Assembly: GCA_021158525.1 (NCBI GenBank)
Contig: JAGGUL010000021.1
Location: forward strand, 1 to 59,173
Direction of reading: 5' to 3'
DNA: 59,173 nucleotides
Origin: Candidatus Hydrothermota bacterium
GTDB lineage: Bacteria > Hydrothermota > Hydrothermia > B15-G9 > DRBW01
A program made the position numbers and the translations under genes. Every line of letters begins with the position of its first letter. Position 1 is the stretch's first letter. The notes beneath the pieces are model-generated. The model was not told where the DNA came from and searched no databases. It saw nothing but the letters and a program-made list of their open reading frames with translations. This document shows positions 26,451 through 35,568 of the stretch, piece after piece.

Positions 26451-27581
26451 ATGAAAAGCGGCGAAGAGAAACTCCTGAAAATGCTCGATTCCACCCTCGG
26501 GGTGGTCCTCACGGAGGTCCTCGGCCTCTTAGGCTCTGGGCAACCCGAAACGGGGTCCATTCGGAGAGTTCTCGTGGTGCGTCCTGGTGGAATAGGGGAC
26601 GCCGTTCTCCTCTGCCCTGCCATCAGGAGAATGAAAGAAGTCCTCGATGCTGAGATCGATGTCCTGGCTGAAAGGAGAAACCGCGAAGCCTTTGGTCTCT
26701 GCCCCGGCCTCAGAAAGGTCTTCACCTACGACGAGGATCTGAACCTTCTGAGGCCCCTCTTCAGGGACTACGACCTCATAATCGACACGGAACAGTGGTA
26801 CAGGCTCTCAGCCCTTTTTGCCAGGTTGGCGAGAGGAAAGCTCAGGGCCGGCTTCTCCACGAACAACAGAAGGAAGCTCTTTCACCGAAGCGCCGGATAT
26901 GAGATAGACGCCCACGAATCCCTGAACTTCCTCAGGCTCGTAGCCCTCGCGACCGGCACCGAATACAGGCCCTATTACGACATACCCTTCCTTGAGGTGC
27001 CGTCTCCCTATAGAAGATGGGCGAGGGCTCTCTTTCGCAGGCTCAAGGCTGAGAGAATACCTATCGTCATGATCTTCCCCGGCTCTGCGAGGCCCGAAAA
27101 GAGGTGGGATCCCGACAGATTTGCTGAACTGGCGGGAAGGCTCGAGAAAAGGGGAGCCAAGATAATAATCGTGGGAGGACCCGATGACAAAGAGGCTGCT
27201 TCGATGATTTCCCGGTCCCTGAGCGATCCCATGGACTTCTCAGGCCTCACCAACCTGGCTCAGACGGCCGCCCTGATAGAACAGGCTGACGTCTTCGTCT
27301 CTGTGGACTCCGGGCTGATGCACATCGCCTACGGCCTCGGAACGCCTTCCGTATCCCTGTTCGGCCCCGGAAACAGAGCCAAATGGGCGCCGAAAGGAGA
27401 CATTCACAGGACGGTCTACCGTTCTTTCTCGTGTTCGCCCTGTTCCCTTTTCGGCAAAATCCCGAGATGCCCTTATAATTATCGCTGCATGAAATCTATA
27501 GAGGTCGGAGAAGTCGAGGAAGCTGTCTTATCGGTTCTCGGGAGAAAGAGATGGAAAGAGTTATCGTCACTGAAAGCCTGA
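26451..27581 (+). CDS. Glycosyltransferase family 9 protein (heptosyltransferase-like)
   Basis: A 376-residue GT9 enzyme. VLVVRPGGIGDAVLLCPAIR is the classic N-terminal site, and VSVDSGLMHIAYGLGTPSV with LFGPGN is the C-terminal donor site. The C-terminal Cys group (CSPC, CPYNYRC) is common in the family. ATG 26451 is chosen because it follows the preceding stop by one base; the frame is open further upstream but overlaps the other GT9 gene. Its own 3' end overlaps the ABC ATPase gene by 31 bases. It likely extends the same surface glycan as its neighbour. Confidence 0.85.
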   Translation: MKSGEEKLLKMLDSTLGVVLTEVLGLLGSGQPETGSIRRVLVVRPGGIGDAVLLCPAIRRMKEVLDAEIDVLAERRNREAFGLCPGLRKVFTYDEDLNLLRPLFRDYDLIIDTEQWYRLSALFARLARGKLRAGFSTNNRRKLFHRSAGYEIDAHESLNFLRLVALATGTEYRPYYDIPFLEVPSPYRRWARALFRRLKAERIPIVMIFPGSARPEKRWDPDRFAELAGRLEKRGAKIIIVGGPDDKEAASMISRSLSDPMDFSGLTNLAQTAALIEQADVFVSVDSGLMHIAYGLGTPSVSLFGPGNRAKWAPKGDIHRTVYRSFSCSPCSLFGKIPRCPYNYRCMKSIEVGEVEEAVLSVLGRKRWKELSSLKA

Positions 27582-28465
27582 CAAAGATCTACAAAAGCGG
27601 AAAAAGGAGGACAGAAGCCGTCAGGGATCTCTCCCTGGAAATTAAAAGGGGCGAGGTCTTTGGTTTCATAGGGCCCAACGGCGCCGGAAAAAGCACCACC
27701 ATAAAAATGCTTCTCTCCATCCTCTACCCCACCTCCGGAAAGGCCTGGGTCTTCGGAGTCGACATCAGATCTCCTGACGCAAGAAAAAGGGTGGGCTATC
27801 TTCCGGAAAACCCCCGGTTTTACGATTACCTGAGCGGCGAAGAATTCCTGCGTTTTGCCGGGATGCTGGCGGGTCTCAGCGGATCGAGACTCGAAAAGAA
27901 AGTCGAGAGCCTCCTCAAGTACGTGGGCATCTACGACGCGAGAAAGAGAAAGCTCCGAAAGTATTCAAAGGGAATGATTCAGCGAATTGGCCTGGCCCAG
28001 GCTTTAATGGGAGACCCCGATCTTATAATCCTTGACGAGCCGACCTCGGGCCTCGATCCCCTGGGGCGGAAACTGACCCTGGATCTGATAAGGTCTCTGA
28101 GGTCGAGGGGAAAAACCGTCTTTTTCAGTACACATATATTGAAAGACGTGGAAGAAGTCGCCGATAGGGTGGGAATCCTCTTCAAGGGAAGGCTCCTGAA
28201 GGTCTTTTCCCTGGACGAGGAAAGACAAAGAGAGAACGACTATCAGATCGAAATCGAAAACGCGGGGATTGACCTTTTCATCGCCGCTGAGAAACTGGCT
28301 GAGCTGATGGAGAAAGACGAGAAAAGGGTCACCTTCCTCGTGAGAGAAGACAACCTGTTCGAGTTTCTGGAGGCCGTGAGGGACAAAGGAGGCAGAATAA
28401 TCACGCTGACGAGGAAAAAGAGAAACCTCGAGGAAATTTTCCTGGAAACGATAGGAGAGGGATGA
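27551..28465 (+). CDS. pilH: ABC transporter ATP-binding protein, PilH-like
   Basis: A 304-residue ABC ATPase: Walker A GPNGAGKSTTIK, signature YSKGMIQRIGLAQAL, Walker B DLIILDEPTSGLDP and H-loop STHIL are intact. A C-terminal extension of about 80 residues is like ABC-2 type exporters. It is followed by a permease, a membrane TPR-like protein and pilT. In Myxococcus xanthus the pilH, pilI and pilG genes encode a similar set needed for pilus assembly and social motility; the name here is by arrangement and class, and ABC ATPases alone are not diagnostic. Confidence 0.8.
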   Translation: MERVIVTESLTKIYKSGKRRTEAVRDLSLEIKRGEVFGFIGPNGAGKSTTIKMLLSILYPTSGKAWVFGVDIRSPDARKRVGYLPENPRFYDYLSGEEFLRFAGMLAGLSGSRLEKKVESLLKYVGIYDARKRKLRKYSKGMIQRIGLAQALMGDPDLIILDEPTSGLDPLGRKLTLDLIRSLRSRGKTVFFSTHILKDVEEVADRVGILFKGRLLKVFSLDEERQRENDYQIEIENAGIDLFIAAEKLAELMEKDEKRVTFLVREDNLFEFLEAVRDKGGRIITLTRKKRNLEEIFLETIGEG

Positions 28466-29229
28466 GATCGATAATAGCTATCTTCGGCGGCACGCTCAAA
28501 GAAGGGGTGAGGAGTAAACTTTTCTGGGGCATCCTCGTTTTCGCCCTGCTTCTGTTTCTCAGCACTATGGTGGTGAGCGAGCTGTCCTTCGCCGAGAAGG
28601 AAAAGATAATAGCTGACCTGGGGCTGTCTCTGATTTCCGCCTTCGGCCTGATCGCCGCGGTCATACTGGGCACAGACCTGATCTACAGGGACATCCAGAA
28701 CGGAACCGTACAGATCATACTGGCCCGTCCTGTGAAAAGGTGGAAATACGTGGCCGGTAAGTACCTCGGCCTCATGGCGATAATCGGCGTAAACCTGCTC
28801 CTCCTCTCGTTGATGCTCCTCTTTGTGCTTCTCATATACGTGGGCAAACCCTGCATCTACCTGCTCCGCTCGCTCTATACGATCTTCCTTGAGCTCAGTC
28901 TGATCGCTTCGATAGGAGTCTTCTTCTCCACCTTCTCCACGTCGCAGCTTCTTTCATCCCTTGTCACCCTCGGCCTTTTCATCATCGGCCATTCCCTCGA
29001 CATCCTGAGGATGTCAGCCGGAAAAAGCGGAAAGTTCCTCGGCTTTCTGCTCAAATCGCTCGCAGTGATCTTTCCGGACCTCGATTTCTATGACATAAAA
29101 ATCAAAGTTATCCACGGGCTCCCTCTGGAAAGTAGTTATTACGGCGAGATCCTCCTCTACACCTTGGGCTACGTGATCTTTATCCTCTTTCTCGCTTCCC
29201 TCATAATGGAAAGGAGGGAATTCAGGTGA
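28462..29229 (+). CDS. pilI: ABC-2 type permease, PilI-like
   Basis: A 255-residue integral membrane protein with about six helices and the amphipathic N-terminus usual for ABC-2 permeases (TLKEGVRSKLFWGILVF). The motif DIQNGTVQIILARPVKRW is the coupling region seen in copper/Nos-type and gliding-type permeases. Overlaps of 4 bases at both ends show tight co-translation with the ATPase and the next gene. It would form the channel of the PilH/PilI-type transporter; the cargo is unknown even in Myxococcus. Confidence 0.8.
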   Translation: MRSIIAIFGGTLKEGVRSKLFWGILVFALLLFLSTMVVSELSFAEKEKIIADLGLSLISAFGLIAAVILGTDLIYRDIQNGTVQIILARPVKRWKYVAGKYLGLMAIIGVNLLLLSLMLLFVLLIYVGKPCIYLLRSLYTIFLELSLIASIGVFFSTFSTSQLLSSLVTLGLFIIGHSLDILRMSAGKSGKFLGFLLKSLAVIFPDLDFYDIKIKVIHGLPLESSYYGEILLYTLGYVIFILFLASLIMERREFR

Positions 29230-30077
29230 GGAAAGAGGGGAAGATCCTCCTCATTCTCCTCTGCCTTTTTCTGATAACCCTCTCAAAACCAGGTTTGCTG
29301 CTCGAAAAGGAAAGAGCCTATCAGCTAAAAACCTGGCTTCTCCCCAGAGTGGACATGATTGAGCTCCTCGCGGATGGTTACAAAGAAGCCGTGGCCGATT
29401 ATTTCTGGATGCGGGTCACCCTCTATTATGGCGACGAAAACTGGAGGAAAAGGGCCGACGATGAGGATTGGGGGTACCTCCTGAAACTGACGGACCTCGT
29501 CGCCAGACTGAACCCCTATTTCTTCATGCCCTACTATTTCGCAGGAGTCGTTTTCCCCTGGGAGAGCAATTACAAAAAAGAGGTGATACCGATCCTTGAG
29601 AGGGGAATGAAATACCTTCCTGACGAGTGGAGGATACCTTTTCTGATAGGCTTTATCTACTTTTATTTCCTGGACAGCAAAAAAAGAGCGGCCTATTACA
29701 TACAGCTCGCCAGCGAAAAAAAGGACAGCCCCGAGTATCTGATCAAACTCGCAGCACGCCTCTACTATGAGGCAGGAGAAGAGGAAAGCGCCCTGCTCTT
29801 TCTCGAGCAGATGGAGAGATCCACCAGTGAACCGGAACTGAAGAAGGAGATAAAACGGAGGATTAAAGTTCTAAAAGATATCCTTTTTCTGAAGGGTGCT
29901 GTCCAGAAATACATAGAGACAACGGGGAAAGAGCCCGAAGATCTGGAAGATCTCGTCCGAACAGGTATCATAAAAGAGGTACCTCGAGAACCTTACGGGG
30001 GCAGGTACTATTACGACCGAAAAGATAAGAGGGTAAAAACTAGCTCGGAGCTGGGAAAAAGGAGGAAAGAAAAATGA
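29226..30077 (+). CDS. Membrane-anchored TPR-like protein, PilG-like
   Basis: A 283-residue protein with one N-terminal membrane helix (ILLILLCLFLITLSKPGLL), then helical repeats of TPR character (LAARLYYEAGEEESALLFLEQM), and a C-terminal segment (LVRTGIIKEVPREPYGGRYYYD) that resembles the last part of GspG-type pilins. It lies between the permease and pilT, where Myxococcus has the poorly understood pilG product. A role as periplasmic partner of the transporter is inferred. I do not recognise a catalytic motif. Confidence 0.65.
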   Translation: MRKEGKILLILLCLFLITLSKPGLLLEKERAYQLKTWLLPRVDMIELLADGYKEAVADYFWMRVTLYYGDENWRKRADDEDWGYLLKLTDLVARLNPYFFMPYYFAGVVFPWESNYKKEVIPILERGMKYLPDEWRIPFLIGFIYFYFLDSKKRAAYYIQLASEKKDSPEYLIKLAARLYYEAGEEESALLFLEQMERSTSEPELKKEIKRRIKVLKDILFLKGAVQKYIETTGKEPEDLEDLVRTGIIKEVPREPYGGRYYYDRKDKRVKTSSELGKRRKEK

Positions 30078-31309
30078 AATTCGACATCAGGGAATTGTTG
30101 AGGAGCGCCCGGGAAGACGACGTCTCTGACATTCACCTCAAGGTGGGAGCCCCGCCCGTTTTGAGGAAGGACGGGAGGCTGATGCCCGTAAAGGATATAC
30201 CAGCTCTTACTTCCGAAGACCTATGGAACGTGGTCAAAGTCATGACCGACGAGAAACAGCGAAAAACACTGGAGAAAATGAAGGGCCTCGATATTGCCTA
30301 CGAGCTGGAAAATGCGGGGAGGCACAGGGTCAACATATTCTTTCAGAAGGGCGAATTAGCTGTCGCCATCAGGATCATACCCTCAGTCATAAGAACCATC
30401 AGAGAACTGAATCTGCCGCCAGTCATAGAGAGGCTGGCTCTGGAGGACAGGGGGCTGATCCTGGTGACCGGCGTGGCGGGGATGGGAAAGTCGACTACCC
30501 TTGCCGCGATGATCGATTACATCAATGAAAACAAAAGCTCAAGAATCCTGACCATTGAGGACCCCATAGAATACGTCTTCACCGACAAGAGGAGCTTTAT
30601 CTCCCAGAGGGAGGTGGGAATCGATACGCCCTCCTTTCACCAGGGCCTGAAGGAAGCGCTGCGTCAGGATCCCAACGTCATAATGGTGGGCGAGATGAGG
30701 GACCTGGAGACAATCCAGACCGCCCTCCAGGCCGCCGAGACAGGACATCTGGTCCTGTCCACGCTTCATACCCTGGACGCCAAAGAAAGCATAAACAGGA
30801 TAATAAGCGTCTTCCCGGGACAGATGCAGAACGAGGTGAGGATCCAGCTGTCCTCGGTGTTAAAAGCCGTCATCTCGCAGAGGCTCGTCCCGACGGCAGA
30901 CGGAAAAAACAGGGTCCCGGCTGTAGAAATCATGGTATCCACTGCCAGAATAAGGGACATGATCCTGCGCGAAGAGAGACTCGGGGAGCTCAAGGAGGCC
31001 ATTGCCGAAGGCTACATTCCCTACGGAATGCAGACTTTCGAACAATCCCTGTTCTACCTCTGGAAGAAGGGGCTGATAACAGCCGAGATGGCACTGGACT
31101 ACGCCACCAACAGGGAGAACCTCGAGCTCAGAATGAAGGGGATAACCACCGACCAGGAAAGCCGTTACTGGAGGATCTTCGAGGAGATGGCCCTCAGAGA
31201 ACTGGGACAGCTGCCCGAGGAAGATTCTACGACCCTGAAAAAAGTCGAGCAAACCGGCAACAAGGTCGAAAAGAAGATCAAAAATCTCCTCAAGGAACTC
31301 AATATCTAA
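30074..31309 (+). CDS. pilT: Pilus retraction ATPase PilT
   Basis: A 411-residue GspE-superfamily ATPase without MshEN domain. Features: SDIHLKVGAPP near the start, Walker A at about 133-141, Asp box TIEDPIEYVF, Walker B QDPNVIMVGEMRD, His box GHLVLSTLHT and GMQTFEQSL of the PilT C-terminal region. The P-loop reads GVAGMGKST where most PilT proteins have GPTGSGKST; Gly, Lys and Ser/Thr needed for ATP are kept. The C-terminus is about 40 residues longer than usual. It ends the plus-strand operon and overlaps the start of none; its 3' end overlaps the converging TgpA-like gene by 4 bases. Confidence 0.93.
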   Translation: MKFDIRELLRSAREDDVSDIHLKVGAPPVLRKDGRLMPVKDIPALTSEDLWNVVKVMTDEKQRKTLEKMKGLDIAYELENAGRHRVNIFFQKGELAVAIRIIPSVIRTIRELNLPPVIERLALEDRGLILVTGVAGMGKSTTLAAMIDYINENKSSRILTIEDPIEYVFTDKRSFISQREVGIDTPSFHQGLKEALRQDPNVIMVGEMRDLETIQTALQAAETGHLVLSTLHTLDAKESINRIISVFPGQMQNEVRIQLSSVLKAVISQRLVPTADGKNRVPAVEIMVSTARIRDMILREERLGELKEAIAEGYIPYGMQTFEQSLFYLWKKGLITAEMALDYATNRENLELRMKGITTDQESRYWRIFEEMALRELGQLPEEDSTTLKKVEQTGNKVEKKIKNLLKELNI

Positions 31310-33159
31310 CGCCTTTTCTTGAGCTTAAGGTACAAGAGACGAAATTCTTCCATGCTGGGGCTATCGACGGTGGGGGAGAATCTGATCCTGTAGTAAATCC
31401 CGGTAAAACGAGAAAAAGTCACATCCTGAAGCCTTCGGGCAAACTGGAGGGGCGTCTCTCCGGGTTTTCTCACAAATCCCTTTCTGGACAGGCCCTGGAG
31501 GATCTCCAGGTACATCCTGGAAACATGGCCCAACCTGCGGGAACCCGACCTTCTCCTTTTTTTACGATATTTAAAGGCAACCCTCAGCGCAAAAACGAGG
31601 AAAAGCGAGAAGAGGAGAATGTATTTCCACTTGAGAAGGGCCTCCACAAAAAGATGAAGCTGCTCCTCCATCGAGTAACTCAGAAAGTATCTGCTCCATT
31701 CAAAGCTGAGCAATTCCACCAAGGATGCCAGAGCGAAGATAGGCCCCTTCCCGGAGGCAACTCTCCTCGTGGGGGTAGGATCAAACCTCAACCATCCCCT
31801 GTCAGGCACGTAAACCTCAGCCCAGAGATGTGCGTCTCGCTCCCTCACCGTGTAAAATTTTCCATAGGGATTGAAATCCCCTCCCCTGAAACCGCCCACA
31901 GCTCTCGCAGGGATGCCGATAGACCGCAGGAGCAGTACGAAAGCCGTCGCGAAGTGTTCACAATACCCTCTTCTGGACCTGAAAAGGAAATTCAGAACTT
32001 CATCACCACCAGCTCCCTTGGCTTCCGGGTCATACCTGTAATTTTCAAGTAGATAGCCCTTTATCTTTCTGGCGGCTGATTCTGGGTCAGGGGAGTTACC
32101 AGCCACCGCGAGGGCGAGGGGCCTCAAGCTCTCCCTGAGTTCGGGCTCAAGCTGAAGATAGAGCTCAGGATCGCCGTCCTTCAGAGGCCCCCTGGCCGAT
32201 TCAAAGCGATAGGAGAAACGCTCTTTGGGGTTCTCACCGAGAAGAACTGCTCTGCCAGGGCCGGCTTTCAGGGACCCTTCGGGAAGGTAAACCGCCACAG
32301 GCACGTCAAGCAGGTAAACATATGGGGAGAAATAGTTCTCCGCGAAAACCCTTCCCCTTATGCGTCCTGCTCCCCTGCCCCAATGTAGCTTTTGTCCGGT
32401 TTCTCTCAGACAGGGAAGGGCTATCCAGTTTCCCTTCCTGTAGGAGGAAAACACAACCCCTCTCCAGTAAAGGCTGTCCTTAGAAAAATCCCCCTCTATC
32501 ATGGCCCTGAAAATCGGTTTTTTTGAGCTGTAGCGGGCTCCTGACTCGCCTATTTGGAGCACATCGCCATACGCCGAAACCTCGGTCCCCGCGAGGGAAA
32601 AAGGGAACAGCCTCAGCGCAGGACGGGGGAGTACCAGAAAAAGCACGATGAAAATGGTGAAGTAGAGCGCAAAGAGACGAAGGTGTCTCCTCAGGGCAAT
32701 GGAAGCGCCCACGCTCACCGCAGGGAAACCGGGCATACTCAGGAGAAAGAGACAAAGAGTTAAAAAATAGAAGAAAGGCAAAAGGAGAAAAGAAAAAGGC
32801 GTTCCCCCGGTCAGGGCACCGGTAAAAAAGAGAAGAAAGGAAAGAAGCAGTATCTCGTAATAATCGATCTTTTTCTTCGGGGAAAAGAACTTTATGAAGA
32901 GAAGAAGAACCAGGAGGAGAGAAAAACTCTTCGATTTCGGCGAAAGAAAAATGACGAAGACCACAACGAGCAGCCCGAAAAGAGCAAGATATTTCGAAGA
33001 AAGGGGATAACGCTTTCGGAGGTCCAGCGAGAAAGCGACGCCGAGAAGGATCAGAGAGGCAAGAAGAAAGAAAGGCACCTCGCTCGTCACCGCGAGAAGA
33101 CTCAGAAGAGCACAGACATAAAAGGGCACAGAACTGAGACTCATCCTGGACTCTCTCAT
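31306..33159 (-). CDS. TgpA-like membrane transglutaminase
   Basis: A 617-residue protein: six or more N-terminal membrane helices (to about 190), a periplasmic transglutaminase-like domain, a further helix near 530 and a cytoplasmic DUF4129-like tail. The catalytic triad is visible: Cys in RGYCEHFATAF, His in RDAHLWAEVYV, Asp in LRFDPTPTRR. This is the TgpA/DUF3488 architecture. It overlaps the DUF58 gene by 4 bases, the common moxR-DUF58-TgpA operon. The substrate is unknown; a role in envelope protein processing or crosslinking is inferred from the family. Confidence 0.88.
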   Translation of the reverse strand: MRESRMSLSSVPFYVCALLSLLAVTSEVPFFLLASLILLGVAFSLDLRKRYPLSSKYLALFGLLVVVFVIFLSPKSKSFSLLLVLLLFIKFFSPKKKIDYYEILLLSFLLFFTGALTGGTPFSFLLLPFFYFLTLCLFLLSMPGFPAVSVGASIALRRHLRLFALYFTIFIVLFLVLPRPALRLFPFSLAGTEVSAYGDVLQIGESGARYSSKKPIFRAMIEGDFSKDSLYWRGVVFSSYRKGNWIALPCLRETGQKLHWGRGAGRIRGRVFAENYFSPYVYLLDVPVAVYLPEGSLKAGPGRAVLLGENPKERFSYRFESARGPLKDGDPELYLQLEPELRESLRPLALAVAGNSPDPESAARKIKGYLLENYRYDPEAKGAGGDEVLNFLFRSRRGYCEHFATAFVLLLRSIGIPARAVGGFRGGDFNPYGKFYTVRERDAHLWAEVYVPDRGWLRFDPTPTRRVASGKGPIFALASLVELLSFEWSRYFLSYSMEEQLHLFVEALLKWKYILLFSLFLVFALRVAFKYRKKRRRSGSRRLGHVSRMYLEILQGLSRKGFVRKPGETPLQFARRLQDVTFSRFTGIYYRIRFSPTVDSPSMEEFRLLYLKLKKRR

Positions 33160-34019
33160 AGAAGCGCCAGCTCCCTGAGGATCTTCCTCTTATGGTAAAT
33201 CCCCGCCCCGAATCCTATTCTCTCCTTCCCATCTACAAGAAGCCTCACCTTGTAACCGTTGTCTATGAAAGCGGAGACATAAGAAGCGGCCGTATCTATA
33301 TCATTCTCCCCGCTCGAGCTGTCCACTTCAACGGTGACCTTGCCTGTTTCGAGGGCTGAGAACTGCTTAACGAGGAGCTTTCCGGAGCTGAAAATGCCGC
33401 GCCAGTAAATTCTTTTCGGATTGTCCCCCTTGCGGAACTCGCGTATGCCGATGAAATCCCCGCCCGTCCCCTCTTTTCCCTCGAAATCATGAGCCCCGGG
33501 GAAACCGCTTCCACCGGGGAATACTTCAACCCTTTTGACGGCCGGAAAAACAATGACGTCATTCTCGCACTCGAAGATCCTGAATCGCTCGAAAAGGCCG
33601 AAGGGATAACGACTTTTCACGGTCACTCTTTTTTTCATTACCTCTCCGCGTTTCTCAAAAAGGAAGGTGAGACGGACCGAACGATCGGCATACAGATCGA
33701 AAAAATCGCAGCTTTTGACCTTCTCATCGAGCTCCACCTTTATATCGAGATTTCTGACGAGGAAATCGGGAATCTCCCTGAAACGCAGGAGAAATTCAGC
33801 GGGTTTTCTCCTATAGATCTCCGGAGGCGGAATGAATTCTGCCTCTAACCTTCCCAATCCCCTCCAGGACAGAAGACTCGAGACGAGAAAAACCGACATC
33901 AAAGCCGAAAGAAGTATGTAAGCATGCCCATTCCCCGTATTGAGCGCGATCAGGAAAGTTATCAACAGGAAAAAGAGAAAAACCCAACCGGTTGCCGTAA
34001 CGCGAATATCGGACTTCAT
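33156..34019 (-). CDS. DUF58 family protein
   Basis: A 287-residue protein with two N-terminal membrane helices and a C-terminal vWA-like DUF58 domain with the diagnostic IREFRKGDNPKRIYWRG segment. DUF58 proteins are paired with MoxR ATPases, which are thought to act on them as chaperones. Here the moxR gene is 3 bases upstream and the transglutaminase overlaps downstream. The biochemical role is not known. Confidence 0.88.
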   Translation of the reverse strand: MKSDIRVTATGWVFLFFLLITFLIALNTGNGHAYILLSALMSVFLVSSLLSWRGLGRLEAEFIPPPEIYRRKPAEFLLRFREIPDFLVRNLDIKVELDEKVKSCDFFDLYADRSVRLTFLFEKRGEVMKKRVTVKSRYPFGLFERFRIFECENDVIVFPAVKRVEVFPGGSGFPGAHDFEGKEGTGGDFIGIREFRKGDNPKRIYWRGIFSSGKLLVKQFSALETGKVTVEVDSSSGENDIDTAASYVSAFIDNGYKVRLLVDGKERIGFGAGIYHKRKILRELALL

Positions 34020-34022
34020 GGT

Positions 34023-34940
34023 TCAAAGGGGAATTTCCGTCCTCTCCAGGATGTCGAGGACGGCCCTGACGGGGTCAAGGCCCTCGCCGGAGAGCCTGAT
34101 CCTGTGTGTGACAACATAGGGAGCCACTTCCTTGATATCGTCGGGAACCACGTAGTCCCTTCCCTCTATGTAGGCCCATGCTTTGGCTGCCTTGAGAAGA
34201 TGAAGCGCACCCCTGGTGCTAAGTCCCAGGCTGAAACGAGGGTCCCGGCGGGTCGCCTCAGCGATATCGAGTATATACTGAACTATGACCTCCTCGGCCC
34301 ATACTTTTTCAACCTCGAGCTGCATTTTCTCTATCTCATCGGGAGAGGAAACTGGCTGAAGCCGATGGGCCTTCTCCCTCAGAGAGCCATCTTTCAGAAC
34401 CTGAGCTTCAGCTTCCCTGGGAGGATAACTTATCACGATCTTCAGGAGGAAACGGTCAAGCTGAGAATCGGGAAGAGGAAATGTGCCATACAGGTCCAGG
34501 GGATTCTGAGTGGCGATCACGAGGAAGGGCTGAGGAAGGCGAAATGTCCTCCCCTCGATGGTTACCTGTCCCTCCCCCATGGCTTCCAGAAGGGCGCTCT
34601 GGGTCCTCGGAGTGGCCCTGTTTATCTCATCGGCCAGGACGATGTTGTTGAAAACAGGCCCCGGCTTGAAAGTAAACTCCCCCGTTTTGGGGTCATAGAC
34701 CGAGAACCCCAGTATGTCAGCGGGAAGAAGGTCCGACGTGAACTGGGTACGCTGAAAGGATAGCCCGAGGCTTCTGGCGAGGGCGAGAGCCAGGGTGGTC
34801 TTGCCGACTCCGGGTACCCCCTCAAGAAGCAGGTGCCCTCTGGCAAGAAGCGCCGTCATCGCCAGTTTTAGCACCTTCTCCTCGCCTTTGACCACCGTGG
34901 AGACGTTTTCTATCACCTTCGAGAGCGGCCTTTTATTCAT
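34023..34940 (-). CDS. MoxR-family AAA+ ATPase
   Basis: A 305-residue MoxR ATPase: Walker A GVPGVGKTTLA, Walker B NIVLADEINRA, sensor IATQNPLDLYGTFPLP and the C-terminal lid. MoxR proteins act as chaperones for vWA-domain partners, here most likely the adjacent DUF58 product. No ribosome site precedes the ATG, and a promoter-like pair lies 9 bases upstream, so the transcript may be leaderless. Confidence 0.93.
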   Translation of the reverse strand: MNKRPLSKVIENVSTVVKGEEKVLKLAMTALLARGHLLLEGVPGVGKTTLALALARSLGLSFQRTQFTSDLLPADILGFSVYDPKTGEFTFKPGPVFNNIVLADEINRATPRTQSALLEAMGEGQVTIEGRTFRLPQPFLVIATQNPLDLYGTFPLPDSQLDRFLLKIVISYPPREAEAQVLKDGSLREKAHRLQPVSSPDEIEKMQLEVEKVWAEEVIVQYILDIAEATRRDPRFSLGLSTRGALHLLKAAKAWAYIEGRDYVVPDDIKEVAPYVVTHRIRLSGEGLDPVRAVLDILERTEIPL

Positions 34941-34949
34941 ACAGTCTAC

Positions 34950-34978
34950 CAGATAAGCGATAACGGCCTCAAATTCAA
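34950..34978 (-). promoter_or_regulatory. Weak sigma-70-like promoter for moxR operon
   Basis: On the minus strand TTGAAT (34978-34973), 17 bases, TATCTG (34955-34950), then 9 bases to the ATG. The -10 is poor, but the geometry equals that of four better promoters in the window. Confidence 0.45.
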
Positions 34979-35030
34979 CCCTGAAAGATATAAGCCCATT
35001 ATTTCATGCACGATGGGGACACGAGAAACC

Positions 35031-35059
35031 TTGACCTCCCCCATCCTTTCTTTTAAAAT
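35031..35059 (+). promoter_or_regulatory. Sigma-70 promoter, leaderless start
   Basis: TTGACC (35031-35036), 17-base spacer, TAAAAT (35054-35059), then only 7 bases to the HIT gene ATG at 35067. Transcription should start at or next to the ATG. No ribosome site is present. Confidence 0.75.
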
Positions 35060-35066
35060 CACCTCA

Positions 35067-35564
35067 ATGAAAAAGCTCTGGGCTCCCTGGAGAATTGAAT
35101 ACATATTACACGTGGACTCCGAGGAGGAAGGCTGTATCTTCTGCAACAAACCCCGGGAAAAGAAGGACGAGGAAAACCTTATACTTTACAGGGGCAAAAA
35201 CTGCTTCATCATCATGAACCTTTTTCCCTACAATACCGGACACATAATGATAGCTCCTTATTCCCACAAGGCCACCCTGGAGGAGCTGACCGAAGAGGAA
35301 ATCCTTGATATGTTCATGCTTGCACAGAAGAGCCTCGCTATCCTGAGGGAAACCATGGAGCCTGATGGGTTCAACCTCGGGATAAATGTAGGGCGCGTTG
35401 CAGGTGCGGGATACGAGGGGCACGTACACCTGCACATCGTACCACGCTGGAATGGAGATACAAACTTCATGCCGGTTATAGCCGACGTAAAGGTGATACC
35501 GGAAGGGCTTAAATCCACCTATAAAAGGCTACTCCCCCATTTCTCCCGGATTCGCTCCGATTAA
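35067..35564 (+). CDS. HIT family hydrolase
   Basis: A 165-residue histidine-triad protein. The motif HVHLHIVPR contains the three His, and the start MKKLWAPWRIEYI with CIFC and NLFPYNTGHIMIAPY is the Ap4A-phosphorylase/FHIT-like branch. Such enzymes split dinucleoside polyphosphates or nucleotide conjugates. ATG 35067 is chosen since the family N-terminus starts there and the promoter -10 ends 7 bases before it. It lies 4 bases ahead of the SpoIID-like gene. Confidence 0.92.
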   Translation: MKKLWAPWRIEYILHVDSEEEGCIFCNKPREKKDEENLILYRGKNCFIIMNLFPYNTGHIMIAPYSHKATLEELTEEEILDMFMLAQKSLAILRETMEPDGFNLGINVGRVAGAGYEGHVHLHIVPRWNGDTNFMPVIADVKVIPEGLKSTYKRLLPHFSRIRSD

Positions 35565-35568
35565 AGCC

